Part shown: in pieces, positions 10,406 through 18,469 of the stretch
Position numbering within the stretch: position 1 is the stretch's first letter
Layout: each line of letters begins with the position of its first letter
Assembly: GCF_018417595.1 (NCBI RefSeq)
Contig: NZ_CP070982.1
Coordinates: 3,740,001 to 3,804,000 of the forward strand
DNA from: Pseudomonas entomophila
GTDB lineage: Bacteria; Pseudomonadota; Gammaproteobacteria; Pseudomonadales; Pseudomonadaceae
Length of the DNA stretch: 64,000 nucleotides
Reading direction: 5' to 3'
Translations under genes and position numbers: made by a program
The notes under the pieces: generated by a model
What the model was told of the DNA's origin: nothing
The model's input: the letters and a program-made list of their open reading frames with translations, nothing else
Databases searched by the model: none

Positions 10406-10522
10406 CAGCTGGTCGCGAGACCCGCTGGATAACCTGCAACGTCCTCAGGTCGGACGCTCAGATTATCTCCTCATCAGGCTAATCACGGTTTTTGACCCAG
10501 CTTTTTGCTGGGTCTTTTTTTT
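10406..10522 (+). ncRNA. prrF: PrrF iron-responsive small RNA
   Basis: About 117 nt, matching the known PrrF size. It carries the conserved PrrF core (TCAGATTATCTCCTCATCAG, then GCTAATCACGG) at about 10459-10487, a 5' stem built on GGTCGCGAGACC, and a strong intrinsic terminator (GACCCAGC at 10494-10501, loop TTTTT, GCTGGGTC at 10507-10514, eight T). The Fur-box promoter lies directly upstream. PrrF RNAs accumulate under iron limitation and, with Hfq, repress iron-using proteins. Only one copy is in this window, unlike the tandem pair in P. aeruginosa. Confidence 0.95.
10494..10522 (+). terminator. intrinsic terminator of PrrF
   Basis: An 8-bp GC-rich stem, 5-nt loop and a run of eight T at 10515-10522. 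A textbook Rho-independent terminator. Confidence 0.95.
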
Positions 10523-10618
10523 GGCTCTTCAGGCTAATGAAGATCGTTGATGGCCACGATGATAGCAATAATGTGTCAGCACGTGAACGCTCATTACAAA
10601 AGTTTGCGGAATCAGCAC

Positions 10619-10636
10619 TTGAGAATCAATCTCGTT
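10619..10636 (+). promoter_or_regulatory. candidate second Fur box upstream of the sigma/FecR fusion
   Basis: TTGAGAATCAATCTCGTT resembles the Pseudomonas Fur-box form TGAGAATCATTCTCATT and contains an imperfect GAGA/TCTC dyad. It lies about 70 bp before the fusion gene. No convincing -35/-10 pair was placed, so this is a candidate only. Confidence 0.4.
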
Positions 10637-10703
10637 AAGACTAAGCTGACTCCGCATCAGGGAAGATGCCCCCACCCTTCATTTCATGAGCAAGGAGCTG
10701 TCC

Positions 10704-11222
10704 ATGACCCGCCTGCTGCTGCCCCTTGAGCATGACCCACGCAGCGCCGAGCAAAGCAGCGACGACGCGTTGCTGCACGCCCTCAAGCGCCTGCCCCGTC
10801 GGGTCCAGCAAGTGTTCCTGCTCAACCGCCTCGACCAGGTCGGTTTCGCCGAGATCGGCGAACGCCTCGACCTGCCCTTGATCAACATCGAACGCCACAT
10901 GAACCAGGCCCTGCAGACCGCCCGTGCGCCGGGTGATGCCCTGGCGAGCATTGCCGGCCAGTGGTACGTGCGCCTGCAGAGCCCGCAGGTGACCGCCAGC
11001 GAGCGTATCGATTTTCGCCGCTGGCTGGATGCCAACCCTGAACACCTGCGCGCCTTCCACGAAACCGAACTGCAATGGCGCAGCCTGCTGGCGCCGGCGC
11101 GGCAACTGGGACATGACGGCTGGTACCGGCAAGGGCGCGCGGCGCTGTCACTGGGCGGCTGCTCGATTGCCGTGGGGCTTGCCATTGCAGCCCTGACCGC
11201 ATTGGGTTTGCTCTCCTTGTAG
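10704..11222 (+). CDS. sigma-70 region 4 / FecR N-terminal (DUF4880) / membrane-helix fusion protein
   Basis: A 172-residue protein. Residues ~15-75 look like ECF sigma region 4 (LKRLPRRVQQVFLLNRL, FAEIGERLDLPLINIERHM). Residues ~80-130 look like DUF4880, the cytoplasmic N-terminal domain of FecR anti-sigma factors (LASIAGQWYVRL, RIDFRRWLDANPEHLRAFHE). Residues ~146-172 are one hydrophobic helix, after which the protein ends. Sigma region 2 and the periplasmic FecR part are missing. The ATG at 10704 is chosen for its AAGGAG at 10692-10697; the ATG at 10686 is possible. Hybrid sigma/anti-sigma proteins are known (IutY of P. putida), but this one is much shorter. No receptor gene adjoins it. 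Its stop codon lies inside a REP arm. Confidence 0.88.
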   Translation: MTRLLLPLEHDPRSAEQSSDDALLHALKRLPRRVQQVFLLNRLDQVGFAEIGERLDLPLINIERHMNQALQTARAPGDALASIAGQWYVRLQSPQVTASERIDFRRWLDANPEHLRAFHETELQWRSLLAPARQLGHDGWYRQGRAALSLGGCSIAVGLAIAALTALGLLSL

Positions 11223-11303
11223 GAGCGGCTTCAGCCGCGATGCAGGCAACGCTGTGCCCAGGCCCCCGCCTCGCGGGGGATCGCGGCTGAAGCCGCTCCT
11301 ACA
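11218..11303. repeat. inverted REP pair
   Basis: A 24-bp arm at 11218-11241 and its perfect complement at 11280-11303, core GTAGGAGCGGCTTCAGCCGCG. The left arm supplies the TAG stop codon of the preceding gene. Confidence 0.93.
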
Positions 11304-11404
11304 CAGGTAGTGCCAAATCAACGGATCGCGGTTTGCCAGGGATGGGAGCCCATCGCCAAGCGGTGTAGAGTACGGTCACAACAAACGCCAACAGGAGGCT
11401 GGCA

Positions 11405-12553
11405 ATGACCGTGACGCTCTCCCCGCTGCACATCGACTGCGATTTCGACTCCGGCAACATTCTGGTCAAGGACGCCAGTAACCCCGCGCACGTCCACCTG
11501 GACATCCGCAAGGACAGCCACAGCGACCACTTCCAGTGGTTCCACTTCAAGGCCAGTGGCCTCACTCCAGGTCAAGCCCACCGTTTCAGCCTGGACAACG
11601 CCCACGCGTCCTCCTACAAGAACGCCTGGGACGGCTACCACGCCGTGGCCTCCTACGACCAGCAGAGCTGGTTCCGCGTGCCCAGCCAGTTCGACGGCAA
11701 GGCCCTGAGTTTCGAGCTCAAGGCCGAACAAGCGCAGGCCTGGTTCGCCTATTTCGAGCCCTACCCCCGCGCTCGCCACAACCAGCTGATCGAGCGCGCC
11801 ACGAAGATCCCCGGCGTCGAACTGCTGGCCAGCGGGCGCAGCGTGCAGGGCCGCGACATTCCGCTGCTGCGCGCGGGCAATGGCGCGGCCGGCAAGCGCA
11901 AGCTATGGATCATCGCCCAGCAGCACCCGGGCGAGCACATGGCCGAATGGTTCATGGAGGGCGTGATCGACGCCCTTGATAAAAACGGCGCGGTCATCCA
12001 GCAACTGCTGGCCAAGGCCGACCTGTACCTGATCCCCAACATGAACCCGGATGGCGCCTTCCTCGGCCACCTGCGCACCAACTTCAAGGGCAAGGACCTC
12101 AACCGCGCCTGGCAGGACGCCAGCGTGGAGCTGAGCCCCGAGGTGTTCTTCGCCCAGAGCCAGATGAAGCTGCATGGGGTGGATGCATTCATCGATGCCC
12201 ACGGCGACGAAGAGATTCCCCACGTGTTCACCGCGGCCTGTGAGGGCAACCCGGGGTACACGCCACGGATCGAGAAGCTGGAGGAGCAGTTCCGCAGCAC
12301 CCTGTGCAGCCTGACGCCGGACTTCCAGACGCAATACGGCTACACCCGCGACGAACCGGGCCAGGCCAACATGACCCTGGCCTGCAATGCCGTGGGCCAG
12401 GCCCATGATTGCCTGTCGCTGACCCTGGAAATGCCGTTCAAGGACCATGACGATGCGCCGAATCCGCGCACCGGTTGGTCGGGCGAGCGGTCGAAGGCGT
12501 TGGCCGGAGCGGTGCTGGAGACGCTGCTGAAGATGGTCGATAACCTGCGCTGA
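11405..12553 (+). CDS. M14 zinc carboxypeptidase, cytosolic carboxypeptidase-like
   Basis: A 382-residue enzyme without signal peptide. The N-terminal ~120 residues form the beta-sandwich typical of cytosolic carboxypeptidases (FQWFHFKASGLTPGQ). The M14 catalytic domain shows the zinc motif HPGEH (~residue 180), the substrate-binding NMNPDG, LNRAW, the third zinc His in DAHGDEE, and the catalytic Glu in SLTLEMPF. CCP-like enzymes remove C-terminal or side-chain acidic residues; bacterial substrates are mostly unknown. It stands alone between two REP pairs. Confidence 0.92.
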   Translation: MTVTLSPLHIDCDFDSGNILVKDASNPAHVHLDIRKDSHSDHFQWFHFKASGLTPGQAHRFSLDNAHASSYKNAWDGYHAVASYDQQSWFRVPSQFDGKALSFELKAEQAQAWFAYFEPYPRARHNQLIERATKIPGVELLASGRSVQGRDIPLLRAGNGAAGKRKLWIIAQQHPGEHMAEWFMEGVIDALDKNGAVIQQLLAKADLYLIPNMNPDGAFLGHLRTNFKGKDLNRAWQDASVELSPEVFFAQSQMKLHGVDAFIDAHGDEEIPHVFTAACEGNPGYTPRIEKLEEQFRSTLCSLTPDFQTQYGYTRDEPGQANMTLACNAVGQAHDCLSLTLEMPFKDHDDAPNPRTGWSGERSKALAGAVLETLLKMVDNLR

Positions 12554-12583
12554 CACCTGAGCCGGGCACCGGCTTCGCCGGTG

Positions 12584-12647
12584 TTCGCGGGTAAACCCGC
12601 TCCCACAGGTTGTGTGCGATCCCTGTGAGAGCGGGTTCACCCGCGAA
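12584..12647. repeat. inverted REP pair
   Basis: Arms at 12584-12609 and 12622-12647 (core GCGGGTAAACCCGCTCCCAC) with a few mismatches and a 12-bp spacer. A short stem ACCGGC-TTC-GCCGGT precedes it. It lies between the carboxypeptidase and the convergent pilus operon. Confidence 0.88.
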
Positions 12648-12677
12648 TGCGTCAGTACGGCAATACCGGGTTGCGCC

Positions 12678-13649
12678 CTAGAACTGCACATCCAGGATCA
12701 CGTTGTCGGTATAGGTCGCCGCCGGCGGCGTGGCCTGGTCGGTGTACACCTTGGCGTTGTAGTTGAACACCTGGCTCCCCGTGCCGGTGCCCGCCCCTGG
12801 GTTCACATCGGCATCGCTGCTCGCCCGCCGCGCCGTGGTCAGTGAGCCCCAGCGCACCGCACCAGCACTCTTGAAGATGTCATAGGCCAGATAGTTGTTG
12901 GCCGCCGACTTCATCCGCCGCCGCCCGCCCGAGACGTTCTGCCCGTCATCCAACCCCACCGTGTAGGTGCTGCCCTTGGTGCACGACAAACTGATGCTCT
13001 GGCTTACCGTACCGAACCCCGCCACCACCGGCGCGCTGCCAAAGCTGATGTTGGGCGTGGTGATCTGGCAGTCGTTGGTCACCGTGAGGCTGACCACGAT
13101 GCTCTGGTTGCCGCTGCCGATATCACGCCCCAGGCAGATGTTGCCAATGCCGATGCCCGAGCAGTAGTTCCAGCTCCAGGCGATGTTCAGCGTCTCCTGG
13201 TAAACACCCGCCGCGACGTTGGCGCCGACCACGGTCTTCAGGTACAGCGGCACGGTCTTGGGCGTGGGGCCGTTGAGCAGCCCGAGGGCGTCGAGGATGC
13301 CGTTGCGGGCGAAGTCGAACTGCACGCCGCGGCTGATCGGGTAGCTGGTGGTGTTGTCGGCATAGATCGTATAGGGAATGACATCGCCGGTCGGCCCCAC
13401 CAGCCCGCTGGTGGCGGAGGTGATGGTGGCGTAGAAGTGATCGGAGCTGACCAGCAGCGACACCAGCGAGCCGGTGCACTGCAACCCGGCGTTGGTGGTG
13501 GAGGCGTTCTGCACCGTGGTGCGCACCAGGGTCGAGTTGATCGAGCCGAAGGCCGCCGGGGCGGTGGCCACCGATGAACACAGCGCCCACGCGGCCCCAC
13601 CAGGCAGCAGCAAAGCGCCGAACATCAGCCAGGCCTTGAATACCTTCAT
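12678..13649 (-). CDS. two-domain SCPU pilus tip adhesin (CsuE-like)
   Basis: A 323-residue exported protein with signal peptide MKVFKAWLMFGALLLPGGAAWA and two spore-coat-protein-U domains. The first starts at CSSVATAPAAFGSI, the second at CQITTPNISFGSAPV and ends TYTDNVILDVQF. This two-domain layout fits the tip subunit of archaic chaperone-usher pili, CsuE in Acinetobacter or CupE6 in P. aeruginosa. The ATG at 13649 overlaps the usher stop by 4 bp and gives a proper signal peptide; the longer frame does not. Last gene of the seven-gene pilus operon. Confidence 0.9.
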   Translation of the reverse strand: MKVFKAWLMFGALLLPGGAAWALCSSVATAPAAFGSINSTLVRTTVQNASTTNAGLQCTGSLVSLLVSSDHFYATITSATSGLVGPTGDVIPYTIYADNTTSYPISRGVQFDFARNGILDALGLLNGPTPKTVPLYLKTVVGANVAAGVYQETLNIAWSWNYCSGIGIGNICLGRDIGSGNQSIVVSLTVTNDCQITTPNISFGSAPVVAGFGTVSQSISLSCTKGSTYTVGLDDGQNVSGGRRRMKSAANNYLAYDIFKSAGAVRWGSLTTARRASSDADVNPGAGTGTGSQVFNYNAKVYTDQATPPAATYTDNVILDVQF

Positions 13650-15988
13650 CGACACACCAGCGGGCCGATCAGTGGGATCGGTCCCTCCCCTTCCGGCAGG
13701 TCGAACGCCACCTGGCACTGCCCGCCGTCAGCCTTGTCCACCAGCAGGCGGTTGTGCGGCGCCAGGTTCTCCAGGTACACCAGCCCGTCCCAGCCCACCA
13801 CCGCCTCGCTACCGCTCTCCTGATGCAGCACATGGCTGCCCAGCTTGAGTTCCTGCTGGTCACTGTCGACCAGCACCAGGCTCGCCGCCCGCACCTGCCT
13901 GAGCGGGAACTCCAGCAGGTAGCCGCTGCCCCGGCGCACGGCCACGCGCTGCTCCACCTGCGGCGCCAGCACATCGGCCGGCAACTCCATGGGGTCGATC
14001 TCGTACTTGCCCCGGTAATAGCCGCTGCTGTACGGCACCAGCAGGTGGCCGTTGCGATCGGTGCGACCGATCTGCTGGTTCTCGTAGCGCACCGGCACGC
14101 CGGCGTAGCCGCTGGTACTGACCACCACGAAGGCGTCGTCGATGCGGTTGGCGGCGAACAGCCCGGCATCCATCAGCACCAGCGAGCCGCTGGCGTCGGC
14201 CCAGCGGGTCATCTCGCCGCTGCTGCCGTAGACCCCGGCCTGCAACTGCACCGACTGCAGGCGCCAGGTCACGTCGGCCTGGCGATAGGCATCGCGGTTG
14301 CCGCCGGTGGCATAGCCCAGGTTGTAGCCCACCCCGCCGCCGACCGGCACGGCGCGGCTGTAGTTGACCCGCTGCAGGTCCTGGCCGTCCTTGCTGCGCT
14401 CGGCGCTGAAGGCCAGGGTGCCACGCAGGTCGAAGGGGATCACCAATTGCGCCTGCACCGCCCACTGGCTGTCGCCGACCTCGCGGTTGGCCGACAGGTA
14501 CAGGCTGCTGTTGCCCCACAGCGGCTTGCTCCAGCTCAGGTTGAGCAATCGTGTGCGCGTGCCGTCGCCGGCGCGCACATCGAAATAGCCGGCGCCCAGG
14601 CTGCCGTAGCGGTCCAGGTTCACGCTCAGGGTCGCCTGCTCGCTGCGCTGGCTCAGGCGGGTGTAGGGGCTGTCGACCAACGACAGGTCGGCGTAGTCGC
14701 CGTGGCGTTGCACGCGCTGGTAGTTGAAGCCGATGCGCCGGCTGTTGTACTGGTAGCCCAGCGCCACTTGCTGGCCTGTATCGCCTTCGAAACGGCTCTG
14801 CGCCATCGCCGCGTTGAGCACGCCGAAGTTGCCCAGGCGCAGGTTGCCGCCCAGGCCGCCGAGCATCATCGACTGGGCGGTTTCGGCATGGGTTTCCAGG
14901 GTGAAGTAGTCGGAAATGCCGTGGCGCAGGCTGGCCGATGCCACGCCCGGGCCATAGCCGAAATCGCGTACGGCGTAGTCGCGGCGCAGGCTGCCGGCAG
15001 CCACCGAGAAATCTGACAAGCCCTTGGCCAGCAGGCTGCTGGTGACATAGAACGGCAAGGTGGTGGACACCTGGCGGCCAAGGGCGTCGGTGGTCACCAC
15101 CACCGCCTCGCCGGCGCCGTTGATGAAGGGCACGTTGGTCAACGTATAGGGGCCCGGCTGCAGTTCGGTGGTGCTGCTTTTGTAGCCGTTGATGAACAGG
15201 TCCAGCGAGGTCGGTACCGCCGCCTCGCCGGCAAACGCGGGCAGTGGGTAGGTGACCAGGTCGGGGCGCGCGCTGAAGTCCCGCGCCAGCTGCAGCCCGC
15301 CCACGCGCACCGAAGTGGTCCAGGGCAACGCGCCGGTCACCAGGTCACCCACTTCGTAAGTGAGCAGCTGCTGGTCGTCGGTGTAGCGGAAGGTGGTGTC
15401 ATAGCGCAGGAAGCCCTGGCGGCTGGTGTCCTGGGCGCCATTGAACGACTGGCGCCATTGCCCGGTGGTTGAGAAGGTGCCCCAGTCGTCGAACAGCCGT
15501 AGCTCGTTCCAGGCGGCGAGGTAGGTGCCGCCTTCATCGGTGTCATTGAGGTAGGCGTCATAGTTGAGCAAGGCACCAAAGCTGCTGCGGGCATCGCTGG
15601 CCGGGTACAGGCTGCGGTCGCCCAACTGCTGCTCGGGCAGCCACGTCGGCGGAACCTGTAGCAGCAAGCGCTGGTTCTGGCTGTCGTAGTCGCTGTGCAG
15701 GCCGGGGATCTCCTCCAGCGCCACTTCGCCATGGGGATCGCCTGGCAGCTTGATCCCGGCGGCACGCAACACCTCGCTGTCCAGGTACAGGCGCCCGGCG
15801 CGCTGCTGCACCGGCACCAGCTCAGCCTTGCCCACCTGGTTCACCAGCAGGTCGAGGTACAGCGTCGCATCGGTGATGACGGCGCTCTCGGTGGGCGGTG
15901 GCGGCAGTTCGTCGGCCACGCCCAGGCCAGGGCCCAGCACCGCCAGGCCCAGCCACAACCGCTGCGTTGCCACCCGCACCCAGCTCAC
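13646..15988 (-). CDS. outer-membrane usher of an archaic chaperone-usher pilus (CsuD-like)
   Basis: A 780-residue usher that receives chaperone-subunit complexes and extrudes the pilus. It shows the N-terminal domain (LYLDLLVNQVGKAELVPVQQRAG), the long beta-barrel with repeated aromatic strands, the plug region (GYKSSTTELQPGPYTLTNVPF-INGAGEAVVVTTDALGRQ) and the C-terminal domain ending CQVAFDLPEGEGPIPLIGPLVCR. The listed GTG start has no clear ribosome-binding site, so the exact start is uncertain. It lies 59 bp after the chaperone gene. Confidence 0.93.
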   Translation of the reverse strand: MSWVRVATQRLWLGLAVLGPGLGVADELPPPPTESAVITDATLYLDLLVNQVGKAELVPVQQRAGRLYLDSEVLRAAGIKLPGDPHGEVALEEIPGLHSDYDSQNQRLLLQVPPTWLPEQQLGDRSLYPASDARSSFGALLNYDAYLNDTDEGGTYLAAWNELRLFDDWGTFSTTGQWRQSFNGAQDTSRQGFLRYDTTFRYTDDQQLLTYEVGDLVTGALPWTTSVRVGGLQLARDFSARPDLVTYPLPAFAGEAAVPTSLDLFINGYKSSTTELQPGPYTLTNVPFINGAGEAVVVTTDALGRQVSTTLPFYVTSSLLAKGLSDFSVAAGSLRRDYAVRDFGYGPGVASASLRHGISDYFTLETHAETAQSMMLGGLGGNLRLGNFGVLNAAMAQSRFEGDTGQQVALGYQYNSRRIGFNYQRVQRHGDYADLSLVDSPYTRLSQRSEQATLSVNLDRYGSLGAGYFDVRAGDGTRTRLLNLSWSKPLWGNSSLYLSANREVGDSQWAVQAQLVIPFDLRGTLAFSAERSKDGQDLQRVNYSRAVPVGGGVGYNLGYATGGNRDAYRQADVTWRLQSVQLQAGVYGSSGEMTRWADASGSLVLMDAGLFAANRIDDAFVVVSTSGYAGVPVRYENQQIGRTDRNGHLLVPYSSGYYRGKYEIDPMELPADVLAPQVEQRVAVRRGSGYLLEFPLRQVRAASLVLVDSDQQELKLGSHVLHQESGSEAVVGWDGLVYLENLAPHNRLLVDKADGGQCQVAFDLPEGEGPIPLIGPLVCR

Positions 15989-16047
15989 ACACGATGTCCA
16001 ACCATTGCCGGGTCCTCCCTGGCCCCTGACAGACGTTCAACTGCGTA

Positions 16048-16824
16048 TCACTGGCCCTGCTTGATGGCCTGCGCCGCGTCCTGGCCATTGACCCGGCCCT
16101 TGAGCACACTGGCTGCCCCGGGCGTGCTCGGGGCCGGCCAGCGCATGCTGGCGCCAGGCAGCACGTAGCCGAGCAAGCCTTCGACCAGGGGTTTGTCCTG
16201 CCCGCCCTGTTGCAACACCACATCGGTCAACCGGGCATGCACCGGCCCAGTGTTGCGCAGCTCGACATAGGGTTTGCCCTGCACGGTCACCGCACGCCAG
16301 CTCAGTTGCGGCTTGCCGACCCCTTCAGCGCTGCGCTTGCCTTCCGGGTCGGGCTTGCCCCACAGCCCTTCGCCGTAGACGAACAGCGGCACCGAGTAAC
16401 GCATCTGCAAACGGATCGCCGCCTTCGGCCCGTCGCTGGCGGTGTCGGCCGGCAAGGGCGAGGGGATCTCGTCGATGATGATGCGGTAGGCCTGCTCCTG
16501 GCCGGCCGGCGAACTGCCTGTGCGGGTCAGGCGGATCAGCTGCTTCTGCCCCGGCGCGATGTTCGCCACCGGCGGGCTGCCGATGATCTCGCGCTGGTTC
16601 TGGAACTGTTCCTGATACTCGCCCTGGCGCCAGGCGAACACCCGCACCTGCAGGCTGGTCGGCGCCGAGCCGCGGTTTTCCAGCCACAGCGCGCCAGCCT
16701 TCTGCTCGGCCTCCAGCACCGGGTCGATCGGCCAGATCAGCACCGACGTGGCGGCCATGGCGGGCGCGCCGGCCAGCAGCAGCATCCCGATCAGTCCCCG
16801 CGCCAGTTTCGCGCCTGCCCCCAT
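16048..16824 (-). CDS. periplasmic pilus chaperone (PapD-like, CsuC-like)
   Basis: A 258-residue protein with a signal peptide (LIGMLLLAGAPAMAA) and two Ig-like domains. The N-terminal domain carries ALWLENRGSAPTSLQVRVFAW, PPVANIAPGQKQLIRLTRT and EQAYRIIIDEIP, the usual G1/F1 region of usher-type chaperones. It donates strands to SCPU subunits in the periplasm. Its place between the pilins and the usher matches the csu order. Confidence 0.93.
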   Translation of the reverse strand: MGAGAKLARGLIGMLLLAGAPAMAATSVLIWPIDPVLEAEQKAGALWLENRGSAPTSLQVRVFAWRQGEYQEQFQNQREIIGSPPVANIAPGQKQLIRLTRTGSSPAGQEQAYRIIIDEIPSPLPADTASDGPKAAIRLQMRYSVPLFVYGEGLWGKPDPEGKRSAEGVGKPQLSWRAVTVQGKPYVELRNTGPVHARLTDVVLQQGGQDKPLVEGLLGYVLPGASMRWPAPSTPGAASVLKGRVNGQDAAQAIKQGQ

Positions 16825-16861
16825 GCCCCTCTCCTTCTGCTCGTCGATTGCGGCGCCTGGC

Positions 16862-17359
16862 TCACCAGGCCACCGTCACTTGCACCACATCGGTGTAGGT
16901 CCCGGCCGGCAAGGTGCCGGTCAGGGTCGTGCGGCCGTAGACCGGCAGCTTGATCGCAGTGGGGTCGCTGTAGCTCACCGCGACGCTGCTGCCGATCCCC
17001 AGGCTCTGGGTGTAGGCCGCGTCGCGGTAGAGCTGGTAGGCCACCACCTGCGTGCCGCCGCTGCGCTTGAGGTATCGATTGCCGCTGGCGCTGTTCTGGC
17101 CACCGTCCAGGCTCATGCTCACGGCCACGCCCGGGGTGCACTGGAAGGTCACCGTCGTGCCGCCGAGCGAAGTGCTCAGCGTCGCGGTGGACAACGCCGA
17201 CTGGGTGCCGAAGTCGAGCACGCCGTAGTTGGTCACCCCACCCACCACCAGGCAACCGGCGACGATCTGCGCGCTGACCTGGAACGTGCTGCTGGTCGCC
17301 GCCTGTAACACACCCGGCACGACCAGGCACAAACCGGCGTACAGCGCCCTGCCTACCAT
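16862..17359 (-). CDS. SCPU-domain pilus subunit (4th pilin gene)
   Basis: A 165-residue exported subunit. A signal peptide ends near VLQA; a single SCPU domain follows, with two Cys (GCLVVGG and FQCTPG), the motif LDFGTQSALS, SLDGGQN, a YQLYRDAAYTQ strand and the terminal TYTDVVQVTVAW. It is 3 bp from the preceding gene. Probably a minor or adaptor subunit in the CsuA/CsuB position. Confidence 0.9.
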   Translation of the reverse strand: MVGRALYAGLCLVVPGVLQAATSSTFQVSAQIVAGCLVVGGVTNYGVLDFGTQSALSTATLSTSLGGTTVTFQCTPGVAVSMSLDGGQNSASGNRYLKRSGGTQVVAYQLYRDAAYTQSLGIGSSVAVSYSDPTAIKLPVYGRTTLTGTLPAGTYTDVVQVTVAW

Positions 17360-17362
17360 GGT

Positions 17363-17896
17363 TCAGAAGCTCAGCTCGACCGCCACCGTGTCGGTGTAGG
17401 TGCCCGCCGGCAGGCCGGCCTTGCCCTTGGCCTGGCCATACAGGTTGACCGTCTGCGCCACGCCCGTGCTGGTCGGCAGGGTGATGGTGCCGTCGATGGC
17501 CAGCAACTGAGTGTGCCCGGCGTCGGTGTAGAAGTCATAGGGCACGAAATTGCCCGAACCATCGGCCAGGGCCCGGGTCCCACCGGCGGACTGCGAGTCA
17601 TGGGCTCCGGCACGCACCTTGATCGTCGGTACCGTGCCTGCCGAGCAGAGAATGCTCATGGCTCCACCACCGCCGCCTAGCACCTGGCCATTGGCGGTAG
17701 TGAACAGCGAGTCCTGGGTGCCGAAGTTGAGGCTGCCGAAGTTGAGCCCTGAGGTGCCGCCACTGCCATTGACCTGGCAGGCGGCGGTCAGTGTCAGGGT
17801 CGAGGTGATCGTGCCGGTCACAGTGGCGGCCTGGGCCTGGGTGGCCAGGGCCAGGCCGAGACCTGCGAGGATGCAACGGGTGAGGTGCTTGGGCAT
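17363..17896 (-). CDS. SCPU-domain pilin, probable major subunit (CsuA/B-like)
   Basis: A 177-residue exported pilin with signal MPKHLTRCILAGLGLALATQAQA. The mature N-terminus ATVTGTITSTLTLTAACQVNG is the donor-strand type seen in CsuA/B and CupE1 major pilins. SCPU features are LNFGTQDSLF, a Gly-rich loop (VLGGGGGAM), YDFYTDAGHTQLL and the C-terminal TYTDTVAVELSF. Its closeness to the CsuA/B pattern suggests the shaft subunit, although it is the third gene. Confidence 0.9.
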   Translation of the reverse strand: MPKHLTRCILAGLGLALATQAQAATVTGTITSTLTLTAACQVNGSGGTSGLNFGSLNFGTQDSLFTTANGQVLGGGGGAMSILCSAGTVPTIKVRAGAHDSQSAGGTRALADGSGNFVPYDFYTDAGHTQLLAIDGTITLPTSTGVAQTVNLYGQAKGKAGLPAGTYTDTVAVELSF

Positions 17897-17914
17897 TGCG
17901 AATCTCCTTGCGTG

Positions 17915-18460
17915 TTACCAGTCCAGAGTCACCCTGAGGGTGTCGCGATACAGCCCGACAGGCAGGGCACGCGGCTGCGCGACCACCACGCCGTAGATCG
18001 GCACGGGCACTTGCTCGGTGTTGCTGATGGTGAAGGTGCGGGCCTGGCCGATGCCGTAGCGGCTGTTGCCTCCCGGGTCGACCGCCAGTTGATAGGGGAT
18101 GAGTTCGCGGCCATTGCTCAGGCGGCGCACGCCATCGCTGCCATTGAGCCCGCCGTTGATCCGGACGCTGAAGGCGCGCACCTGGGGGGTACAACTGATC
18201 TGCAGGCTGCCCTCGGCGCCGGCCTCGTCCACGCGGCTGGTGAGCGGCTGGTCCCAGGTCGGGCCGCGCGAACCGAAGTCCATCACGCCGGGGTTGCCAC
18301 CCACGGTCGGTTGCTGGCTGTTGATTTCGCAGGCGGCGCTGATCACCAGGCGCGCCTGGATGAAGCCGGTGCTGGTGCCATGGGCCACGCTGCCAGGCAG
18401 CAGCAGCGGGCCCAGTGTGAGCAGCAGGATCGAGGTGCGTTGCATCGCGTCCTTGTGCAT
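17915..18460 (-). CDS. SCPU-domain pilus subunit (2nd pilin gene)
   Basis: A 181-residue exported protein. A signal peptide ends near SVAHG; the SCPU domain has CEINSQQPTVGG, VMDFGSRGPTWD, ISCTPQVRAFSVRINGGLNG, LIPYQLAVDP and YRDTLRVTLDW. Two starts are possible (18460 with GGGGAAG upstream, or the ATG at 18445 with AAGGA). Ten bases separate it from the upstream pilin gene, in one operon. Confidence 0.88.
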   Translation of the reverse strand: MHKDAMQRTSILLLTLGPLLLPGSVAHGTSTGFIQARLVISAACEINSQQPTVGGNPGVMDFGSRGPTWDQPLTSRVDEAGAEGSLQISCTPQVRAFSVRINGGLNGSDGVRRLSNGRELIPYQLAVDPGGNSRYGIGQARTFTISNTEQVPVPIYGVVVAQPRALPVGLYRDTLRVTLDW

Positions 18461-18469
18461 GGGCTTCCC

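Noticed and set aside
10314..10550. 78-residue open frame on the plus strand
   Set aside because: It runs through the Fur box and the whole PrrF RNA including its terminator, lacks a Shine-Dalgarno site and has no protein-like pattern.
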